NCBI GenBank assembly: GCA_021828225.1
Contig: JAKASH010000302.1
Span: forward strand, 1-5,104
Direction: 5' to 3'
DNA: 5,104 nt
Origin: Acidobacteriota bacterium
GTDB taxonomy: Bacteria > Acidobacteriota > Terriglobia > UBA7540
A program made the translations under genes and the position numbers. This document shows, in pieces, positions 1-5,039 of this stretch (positions are counted from its first letter, which is position 1; every line of letters starts with the position of its first letter). Under the pieces are notes generated by a model. That model made no database searches, was not told where the DNA came from, and saw only the letters and a program-made list of their open reading frames with translations.

Positions 1-18
1 CTGAAATCGTGACGAATG

Positions 19-42
19 TTCTGAAGCGGCACAACTTCAGAA
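19..42. repeat. Small perfect inverted repeat (8-bp stem, 8-nt loop)
   Basis: TTCTGAAG at 19-26 is exactly complementary to CTTCAGAA at 35-42, around the loop CGGCACAA. No T-tract follows on either strand, so it does not look like a complete intrinsic terminator. It may be a chance hairpin or the edge of a structure that continues beyond the window. Confidence 0.3.
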
Positions 43-232
43 ACTTCCTTGCTGGCGCCGTCCGCACGCCCAAGCAGCATTCCACAGCATTCGTTCGGAT
101 ATTCCCGCGCGCCGTGAGAACGAATGCTTTCCAGATGGGCAGCCTGAAGTTGTATCGCCATTGTTTGCCTTGATCAAACCGCAAAGTACCGTGGCAGGCT
201 CTCCCGCCAGCTTGCGGCACGGCCGAACTGTT

Positions 233-355
233 TGCGGGAAAAGGCCACCCGTCATGCTGAGCGTAGCGAAGCATCTGCTGTATCTTCGTGACACCAGACA
301 AAGCAGATCCTTCGCTTCGCTCAGGATGACATCGCGCAAGGCGGTTTTTCCCGCA
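233..355. repeat. Nested palindromic intergenic repeat (REP/MITE-like)
   Basis: Two 30-base arms, 251-280 and 301-330, are inverted copies of each other with 26 of 30 positions matching, around a 20-base loop. The left arm begins GTCATGCTGAGCGTAGCGAA; the right arm read on the minus strand begins GTCATCCTGAGCGAAGCGAA. Outside them, TGCGGGAAAA at 233-242 is an exact inverted copy of TTTTCCCGCA at 346-355, so the symmetry extends over about 120 bp. The core motif belongs to a dispersed palindromic repeat that I know from Acidobacteriota and some other phyla. It lies 57 bases past the stop of the cysteine synthase gene, so a transcript from that gene would fold here. A role in 3'-end protection or termination is plausible but inferred. 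There is no transposase gene in or next to it. Confidence 0.75.
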
Positions 356-411
356 GCGTGTGAAGCGGTGCCCTGACGATCCTCGCCGGCAGGATTCATG
401 AATAACCAGGC

Positions 412-1371
412 TTACGCCCGGCTCGGAGCCTCATCCCAAAAGCGCTCGCTGAGGTACTTGTCACCGCTGTCCGGAAAGATGGTGACAATCACGCCGCGCC
501 GAACCCGCGCCGCCACCTTCAGCGCCGCCACCATGGACGCCCCGGCGGAAACACCCACCAGCAAACCCTCCTCGCGGGCAAGCCGCAAAGTCATGGCGTA
601 AGACTCTTCGGTCGAAATCTCGAGGTCTTCATCGGCGACCGAAGAATCGTAAATGCCAGGGACGATCGAGGTGGACATGTGCTTCAATCCCTCGAGGCCA
701 TGGAAAGGAGAGTCCGGCTGAAAAGAGATGCAGCAGATATCGGGATTCAGTTCCTTCAGCCGCCGCGCGGTACCCACAAAAGTTCCGCTGGTGCCCAGCC
801 CCGCCACAAAATGCGTGATTCGCCCTTCCGTCTGCTCGAAAATCTCGGGGGCGGTCGCCAGGTAATGCGCCCTCCAGTTCGCGGGATTGTTGTATTGATT
901 GGCGTAAAAGTAGGTCTCCGGTTCCCGAGCAGCCAGCTCCCGAACCATGCGGATTGCTCCGTCGGAGCCCTCCATGGGATCGGTAAAAACGATCTCGGCA
1001 CCATAGGCTTTCAGGATTCGCTTGCGCTCAAGGCTGACGTTCGAGGGCATGTACAGCCTGACACGATACCCTCTCGCCGCTCCGATCATGGCGTAAGAAA
1101 TTCCCGTGTTTCCGGAAGTCGAATCGAGAAGAATTTTCTCCGGCGTCATCAAGCCCGCCCGCTCAGCTTCTTGAACAATGTTCCACGCGGCGCGATCCTT
1201 GACCGAGCCGCCCGGATTGGCCCACTCAGCTTTCGCCAAAAGGTCCACCTGCGGGAACTCCGCGCAAACCTTGCTGAGCCGCAGCAGCGGAGTGTTCCCA
1301 ATCAATGACAAGACGTCCGTTACGTGCTTCAATTCGGGAAGCAAACCAACCCCTTTAGTTCCTGTTTCCAT
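412..1371 (-). CDS. cysM: PLP-dependent cysteine synthase, CysM type
   Basis: A fold-type II PLP enzyme of 319 residues, the usual length for cysteine synthases. Such enzymes make L-cysteine in the cytoplasm from an activated serine (O-acetylserine or O-phosphoserine) and a sulfur donor. Visible motifs in order: the LIGNTPLLRL entry motif (23-32); NPGGSVKDR (52-60) with the PLP-binding lysine K58; the substrate loop TSGNTG (85-90); YANQYNNPANWRAHY (156-170); the PLP-phosphate loop GTSGT (193-197); and PDSGDKYLS (300-308), where S302 should meet the pyridine nitrogen. HFVAGLG before the phosphate loop and the general layout resemble Mycobacterium tuberculosis CysM more than CysK. The arginine of that enzyme that recognises O-phosphoserine seems replaced by aspartate (near D220), so the acceptor substrate is uncertain. 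The ATG at 1371 has a weak AAGGG (1381-1385) nine bases upstream. V17, just before the conserved part, is GTA and cannot be a start. The kinase gene ends 44 bases upstream. Cystathionine beta-synthase is the main alternative. Confidence 0.93.
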   Translation of the reverse strand: METGTKGVGLLPELKHVTDVLSLIGNTPLLRLSKVCAEFPQVDLLAKAEWANPGGSVKDRAAWNIVQEAERAGLMTPEKILLDSTSGNTGISYAMIGAARGYRVRLYMPSNVSLERKRILKAYGAEIVFTDPMEGSDGAIRMVRELAAREPETYFYANQYNNPANWRAHYLATAPEIFEQTEGRITHFVAGLGTSGTFVGTARRLKELNPDICCISFQPDSPFHGLEGLKHMSTSIVPGIYDSSVADEDLEISTEESYAMTLRLAREEGLLVGVSAGASMVAALKVAARVRRGVIVTIFPDSGDKYLSERFWDEAPSRA

Positions 1372-1415
1372 AATGACAAGCCCTTGAGGATTCTAGGGGG
1401 TAGTGTTGCGGAGTG

Positions 1416-2027
1416 TCAACTGCGGGATTCAGGGTCTTTGCCGGGAGACGGGGGGATTTGCCCCTTTCTCGTGGCCTTGGCGTTAACAATCGGGTTGACG
1501 GGACGATAAAGAATTTCAAAGCACACGCTGTTGAAATCTTCCTCGTGAAACTCGACAATCTGGTCAAAACCTTCCGACCGGACAGCACTCTTCGCCTGCT
1601 GGAAAAGCCGGTAGTGCTCCTCGATCACCTTGGGGCCAACCGACCGCTGCCGCATGCTGTCGCGCTCGAGACACTTCTCGAGCGGGATATCGAAAAGAAA
1701 AAGCTCTGTACGGACCCGGTACTTCCGGCCCAGCTCTAACAATGACTTTCGCGCCCCAGGAGTCAGCGCAGTTGAGTCGACAACACATAAGCGGTTAATG
1801 GAAAGACGTTGACCAATAAGAAAATTTACGAGAGCAAATGTTTGCGAATGGTAGCGTTGGTCTCTTTCATCGTCACACACCAGCTGCCGGCAAAAATCCG
1901 AAGAGATTATATGAGTAGGACGAAAATGCCGTGTAGCGAATGTCGATTTTCCACATGCCGCAGGGCCACATAAAACTATTACCGAGGGTCGAAGCACTCG
2001 AATAGTCCGTTCATGCTCAAGGGCCAT
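1416..2027 (-). CDS. Stand-alone Pnkp-like P-loop polynucleotide kinase (AAA_33 type)
   Basis: A 203-residue P-loop phosphotransferase whose closest match known to me is the N-terminal kinase module of bacterial Pnkp (Clostridium thermocellum type), which phosphorylates 5'-OH ends of RNA or DNA with ATP. Walker A is GPAACGKST (21-29; K27, S28). ISSDFCRQLV (41-50) carries D44 and R47, matching the general base and substrate-binding arginine of that enzyme. CDDERDQ (51-57), VVDST (82-86) as Walker B-like strand, and TPGARKSLLELGRKY (89-103) follow the same order. R122, R126 and R128 fit the lid arginines. Full Pnkp also has phosphatase and ligase modules (over 800 residues in all); neither is here, and the protein ends about 25 residues after the kinase fold in a polar, proline- and lysine-containing tail. 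The ATG at 2027 has a near-perfect Shine-Dalgarno. GC over 1741-1980 is about 46%, below its neighbours, and the gene uses ATA for isoleucine, suggesting possible transfer. The true substrate could instead be tRNA ends or a small molecule. Confidence 0.85.
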   Translation of the reverse strand: MALEHERTIRVLRPSVIVLCGPAACGKSTFATRHFRPTHIISSDFCRQLVCDDERDQRYHSQTFALVNFLIGQRLSINRLCVVDSTALTPGARKSLLELGRKYRVRTELFLFDIPLEKCLERDSMRQRSVGPKVIEEHYRLFQQAKSAVRSEGFDQIVEFHEEDFNSVCFEILYRPVNPIVNAKATRKGQIPPSPGKDPESRS

Positions 2028-2028
2028 A

Positions 2029-2037
2029 GATCACCTC
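2029..2037 (-). promoter_or_regulatory. Strong ribosome binding site of the kinase gene
   Basis: Read on the minus strand the sequence is GAGGTGATC, nine consecutive bases complementary to the 3' end of 16S rRNA, with six bases between GAGG and the ATG at 2027. It fixes the kinase start and suggests efficient translation. It is much better than the weak AAGGG ahead of the neighbouring cysteine synthase gene. Confidence 0.75.
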
Positions 2038-2091
2038 GAACGGACATTCTTGCTTTACGAAAAAACCTTGCCCGAAGATAAACTCCAACCA

Positions 2092-2114
2092 ACAGGTTTA
2101 ATATTATCACCTGT
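2092..2114 (-). promoter_or_regulatory. Inverted repeat around a candidate -10 box upstream of the kinase
   Basis: On the minus strand the order is ACAGGT, an 11-base spacer, then ACCTGT, a perfect 6-bp inverted repeat whose half-sites are 17 bases centre to centre. The spacer starts with GATAAT (2103-2108), which matches five of six bases of the sigma-70 -10 consensus. At 17 bases upstream the -35 position reads ACTTCG, a poor match. The geometry resembles a repressor operator over a promoter about 65-80 bases before the kinase start, but this is inferred from pattern alone. Confidence 0.3.
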
Positions 2115-2348
2115 ACATCAATGACCGAAGTATTACATACGTTGAGACGGAATTCAATATTGGTTGGTTACAAGAGAGGCCAATTTTCTTGACTGAAATG
2201 CAAATTTGAGAAAGTTTCACGCTCCATTTATTTCATCCTAATTGGGCTTGTAAATTGGACGTAATTATTTGAAATGCATTTGAAATTTTCACACGCCCCT
2301 GCGGGCTGTCATATCCGCCTGAATTGATTCGCCCTGCCACCTGTACAT
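2108..2348. repeat. Exact 11-base direct repeat CACCTGTACAT (2108-2118 and 2338-2348)
   Basis: Both copies read CACCTGTACAT on the plus strand, 230 bases apart, and lie in the same AT-rich spacer. Each contains the palindrome TGTACA. The left copy overlaps the right half-site of the ACAGGT/ACCTGT inverted repeat next to the candidate -10 box; the right copy lies about 60 bases past the peptidase stop codon. They could be paired binding sites for a regulator, though an 11-mer match could also occur by chance. Confidence 0.4.
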
Positions 2349-2409
2349 AAGCTGAATTCAGCGTAATTTTCCCGGCCACTGGAAATCGTTCTACTCCTGC
2401 CGGTTTTGC

Positions 2410-4689
2410 TCATCGGGTCGCGTTCTCCAGGCCGGTCGCCGCGGAATCGATTGCCTGAGCCTCGTCTTCCAGGACCTTTCCAACAATCGCGATCTGCCGG
2501 CTGGCCTCTTTCCATTGCCGCTGTTCAATGGCCTCACGAACCGAGGGCAGAGTCTTCACGCCGTAACCGGTGTAGAGCCCCGGCGCGTAGAGTTCATGCC
2601 GGTACCAGGGCCGCCCAGGCAAGCCCTCGGGCGTGATGAGCTTCCGCTCGGTCTCAATGAGTTCGCGATTCACCCGGGCGAGCGAGGAGTGCGCGAGGTC
2701 TGCGCCTCCATTGTTTTCCGCAGCGTCGAGCGCCCTCTGGTAGCGCGCGGAGCTACGCTGGAGCGCAGCCACACCGTTGTCCAGAGGCGCAAAATCCAGA
2801 TCGGGTGGCACGGCCTCGGACTTCGGCGGCACATAGACCTTTTCCGGATCCGAGGTGGCGGCAAAAACCCCTTCCTTGATCTCCATGTCGAGTTCCGTGG
2901 AACCCGACTGTTCATTCTTCAGCAAATTCTTGAGCTGATCGACATAGGCGCCTACCGTCCCCGCAAGCTCCGAATAGTCCAAAGGCAGAATGTCGGCATC
3001 GGCCAGGCGCATGACTGCGGTACCCACGGTTTGGGCCAGCGCGCGCTCATAGACAAAGTGAGTGTCATCAAAGTGGGTATACCAGTAAAAGTCATCGTAG
3101 ATTGAATGGTAAATACCATCTTCATGGCTTTCTCCGCCATAAGCCAGCGACAGGGAAGCGATTCCAAGGTGATCGAGAAAGACCGAGTAATCCGACCCCG
3201 AGCCCAGCGCGCCAATCTTCAGGTCGGGCTGCTCTCGAAGGGCCTGTCGATCCGCCGGCGTTTTTGCCTGGCGAATCCGCAAGTCCCAGTCGCGTTGCCA
3301 GACCGAAACGTTTTTCTCAGGGTCCTGAATGTCTCTCGCAACGCCGTTGACGAATTTCTGGAGTGTGTGTGAACCATCCATGGAAAGAAATCCACGGCTG
3401 TTTGAATCGGTGTTGATGTAAGCGGCGGCGTGCTCTTCGAGTTCCTTTGAGTGTTCCTCCGCCCATTCCGTTGAACCCAGCAGTCCCGGCTCTTCGCCGT
3501 CCCAGGCGCAGTAAATAATGGTCCGCTTGGGCCGCCATCCCTGCTTCAACAATTCTCCAAAAGCCCGCGCCTCTTCGATCAGCGAGGACTGGCCGGAAAC
3601 AGGGTCCTGAGCGCCGTTGACCCACGCGTCGTGATGATTGCCGCGAATGATCCACTCGCCGGGATAAACCGCGCCGGGAATTTTTGCGATCACATCATAG
3701 ATGGGCTTCAAATCCCAGTTGGATTCGACGGCCAGATGAACCCTGGCCGGCCCCGGCCCCAGGTGATAGGTGATGCCTAATCCGCCTCGCCACGCACCGG
3801 GCGCCACGGGACCCTTCAGGGCGGCAAGCAGCGGCTTTGCATCGCCATAAGAAAGCGGCAAAGTGGGAATTTTGGTCAAAACCGTGACGTCTTTCAGCGG
3901 CAGTCGTTTGGCGTTTCTCGTGGCTCCAATACCAGGAGTGAGAGGATCGCCGGCGTACTGGACCATGTCCACGACGCTGCCGCGCTGCACACCTTCGAGT
4001 GGGCGGAAAGCCCCATGCGGGAAAACGTCGCCCCGGGTGTAGCCGTCTTCCTGCGGGTCCGAGTAAATCAGGCAGCCGACAGCGCCATGCTCAGCGGCCA
4101 ACTTCGGCTTGATTCCCCGCCAGCTTCGTCCGTAGCGCGCGATGACAATGGCGCCTTTCACCGAAATGCCCATGCTCGCGAGCCTGTCATAATCCGACGG
4201 GAGCCCAAAGTTGACATAGACCAGCGGCGCCGTCACATCGCCGTCAATCGAATAGGCATTGTAAGTGGGAAGTTGCAGGGACTGCTGGCCGGAAGTGGGA
4301 TCGCCCGGAACTGGAGGTTCCCGCAAGGTCGCAACAAAATGCGTGGGCGCAACCAGTTCCACCTTGCGCTCCCTTGGCGTCGGGAAAAGGACATAAAAGG
4401 TTTCGATGTGGGCGTCGAGCCCGAATTGCCTGAACTTCGACAGAATCCACCTGGCATTCGCCTTGTCATAGGGTGAGCCGACATGATGAGGGTAGGCCGA
4501 CAAGCGCTTCATGTACGCGCGCATATTGTCCGGCTTGGGAATGGCCTGAAACTTCTCTTCCCATCGCCGCTCCGCACGAGACCCCTGCGCGGAATATCCC
4601 GCCAGCGTACCGGAATGCTCTTCCGCCGCATTGGCGGCAAACCCGATGCTGACAACACACAAAATTGCAATCAGTCCAACGCGACGCAC
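2410..4689 (-). CDS. Secreted M28 family metallopeptidase, glutamate carboxypeptidase II-like
   Basis: A 759-residue exported zinc peptidase with the architecture of human GCPII (PSMA) and the transferrin receptor. From the GTG start at 4689, residues 1-21 form a Sec signal peptide: RR, a hydrophobic core, and an ANA cleavage site before AEEH. A first protease segment (about 45-105) is followed by a PA-like apical domain (about 105-330, with IARYGRSWRG and GAVGCLIYSD), the M28 catalytic part (about 330-570) and a TfR-like helical dimerisation domain (about 630-750). The two-zinc site is complete: H352, D362, E400, D428 and H528, with E399 as catalytic base in WDGEEPGLLGS. It probably trims peptides in the periplasm or outside the cell. 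Arginines that hold acidic substrates in GCPII are largely missing, so specificity for glutamate-ended peptides is doubtful. A TTG at 4746 would add 19 residues ahead of the signal peptide; the GTG has a far better ribosome site. It is the first of the three minus-strand genes, 382 bases from the kinase. Confidence 0.94.
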   Translation of the reverse strand: MRRVGLIAILCVVSIGFAANAAEEHSGTLAGYSAQGSRAERRWEEKFQAIPKPDNMRAYMKRLSAYPHHVGSPYDKANARWILSKFRQFGLDAHIETFYVLFPTPRERKVELVAPTHFVATLREPPVPGDPTSGQQSLQLPTYNAYSIDGDVTAPLVYVNFGLPSDYDRLASMGISVKGAIVIARYGRSWRGIKPKLAAEHGAVGCLIYSDPQEDGYTRGDVFPHGAFRPLEGVQRGSVVDMVQYAGDPLTPGIGATRNAKRLPLKDVTVLTKIPTLPLSYGDAKPLLAALKGPVAPGAWRGGLGITYHLGPGPARVHLAVESNWDLKPIYDVIAKIPGAVYPGEWIIRGNHHDAWVNGAQDPVSGQSSLIEEARAFGELLKQGWRPKRTIIYCAWDGEEPGLLGSTEWAEEHSKELEEHAAAYINTDSNSRGFLSMDGSHTLQKFVNGVARDIQDPEKNVSVWQRDWDLRIRQAKTPADRQALREQPDLKIGALGSGSDYSVFLDHLGIASLSLAYGGESHEDGIYHSIYDDFYWYTHFDDTHFVYERALAQTVGTAVMRLADADILPLDYSELAGTVGAYVDQLKNLLKNEQSGSTELDMEIKEGVFAATSDPEKVYVPPKSEAVPPDLDFAPLDNGVAALQRSSARYQRALDAAENNGGADLAHSSLARVNRELIETERKLITPEGLPGRPWYRHELYAPGLYTGYGVKTLPSVREAIEQRQWKEASRQIAIVGKVLEDEAQAIDSAATGLENATR

Positions 4690-4693
4690 GCAA

Positions 4694-4701
4694 CCCTCCC
4701 C
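4694..4701 (-). promoter_or_regulatory. Ribosome binding site that decides the peptidase start
   Basis: The minus strand reads GGGGAGGG here, followed by TTGC and the GTG at 4689, so GGAG sits six bases from the start codon. The encoded protein then begins directly with a normal signal peptide. The in-frame TTG at 4746 would place 19 polar residues before it and has no comparable site upstream. This supports the shorter protein. Confidence 0.7.
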
Positions 4702-4798
4702 AGCGGAAAATTCGACAATCCTGCCGGCCCGGCTGTCTCTGCTCAAATTGACCGATCAACTCCGCTTGTACGCAGGAACTTGTTGAAAGACCCGGAGC

Positions 4799-4945
4799 CT
4801 GTCATCCTAAGTCCCGATGGAGTTCACCGGGACGGCGAAGAACCTGCCCTGAACATAGCGAAAGGATCTCCGCATCTGACTCATTTTACCCCGGCGAATT
4901 GGATCGGGACAGAGATGCTTCGCGGAGTTTATCCTGAGCAAAACC
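4799..4945. repeat. Degenerate compound copy of the palindromic repeat family
   Basis: GTCATCCTAAG at 4801-4811 and GCGAAGAACCTGC at 4835-4847 look like the two halves of one repeat arm, separated by a small hairpin. GAACATAGCGAAAGGATCT (4851-4869) resembles a second arm, and GATGCTTCGCGG with ATCCTGAGCAAA (4914-4942) a decayed opposite arm. The inner hairpin pairs 4811-4819 (GTCCCGATG) with 4825-4833 (CACCGGGAC) around GAGTT. The similarity to the element at 233-355 is by eye and loose, so limits are approximate. Confidence 0.5.
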
Positions 4946-4980
4946 GCAGGGATCAGCATTAGAGCGCCAAAACGTCTTTC

Positions 4981-5039
4981 AAAAAGCCGGCAGGAATTTC
5001 TGTGACCAACGAAGGCTGATGGTAGCAAATTCCCTGCCG
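4981..5039 (-). terminator. Possible Rho-independent terminator for a gene beyond the right edge
   Basis: On the minus strand CGGCAGGGAATTT (5039-5027) pairs with AAATTCCTGCCG (4999-4988), 12 base pairs with one bulged G, and is followed after GC by TTTTT (4985-4981). The loop is long (27 bases) but contains a further ACCA/TGGT pairing. The layout fits termination of a minus-strand gene that would end at or right of about 5040. The weak points are the long loop and the short T-tract, and it may equally be part of the repeat cluster. Confidence 0.35.

Larger units (their letters stand above)
1..411. other. Non-coding spacer downstream of the cysteine synthase gene
   Basis: I see no convincing gene here. 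One frame on the plus strand is open from the left edge to a stop at 171-173, but the 56 residues show no recognisable family and no start lies in the window. The minus-strand frame 399-37 runs straight through the palindromic repeat and yields the VILSEAKDL-type peptide that such repeats give when translated, so it is not a real protein. The stretch holds a small hairpin (19-42) and the palindromic element at 233-355. No Rho-independent terminator with a T-tract is visible just after the cysteine synthase stop codon. Confidence 0.6.
2038..2409. other. AT-rich spacer between peptidase and kinase genes
   Basis: No credible gene lies here. Over 2101-2280 I count 61 G or C in 180 bases (about 34%), against about 60% in a sample inside the peptidase gene. 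It must carry the kinase promoter unless the peptidase transcript reads through. Structure seen: the inverted repeat ACAGGT/ACCTGT at 2092-2114; an 11-base direct repeat at 2108-2118 and 2338-2348; ATTTGAAAT twice with an 11-base period (2267-2275, 2278-2286); and palindromes AAATGCATTT (2272-2281) and GCTGAATTCAGC (2351-2362). A weak GCCC/GGGC hairpin near 2295-2306 is the only terminator-like element after the peptidase stop, and it has no clean T-tract. Confidence 0.6.

Noticed and set aside
3..173. Plus-strand frame open from the left edge, 56 codons
   Set aside because: No recognisable motif, no start in the window and a hairpin inside it; too short to support as a gene tail.
379..395. 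ATCCT/AGGAT hairpin just past the cysteine synthase stop
   Set aside because: The stem is only five base pairs and lacks a following T-tract on the minus strand; too weak to call a terminator.
37..399. Minus-strand open frame of 120 codons
   Set aside because: It translates the palindromic repeat (VILSEAKDL peptide) and has no family features; such frames are common artefacts of this repeat.
398..601. Plus-strand open frames opposite the cysteine synthase (398-601, 679-1308, 1178-1387)
   Set aside because: Antisense shadows of a gene with clear catalytic motifs; no ribosome site or domain.
1413..1812. Plus-strand frames opposite the kinase gene (1413-1739, 1630-1812)
   Set aside because: They are antisense to a well-supported P-loop protein and show no motifs of their own.
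2351..2362. Perfect 12-base palindrome GCTGAATTCAGC after the peptidase gene
   Set aside because: With no loop it makes a poor hairpin and no clean T-tract follows on the minus strand, so I do not call it a terminator.
2515..3105. Plus-strand open frames opposite the peptidase (2515-3105, 3102-3372, 4015-4476, 4483-4962)
   Set aside because: The coding strand carries a complete M28 signature; these frames are arginine-rich or low-information shadows without a domain.
4883..4888. TAAAAT on the minus strand as a peptidase promoter -10 box
   Set aside because: It matches five of six bases, but the -35 position (TGTCCC) does not fit and it lies inside repeat-derived sequence nearly 200 bases from the start.
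4807..5028. Minus-strand frame of 73 codons upstream of the peptidase
   Set aside because: It runs through the degenerate repeat cluster and has no good ribosome site or recognisable motif.
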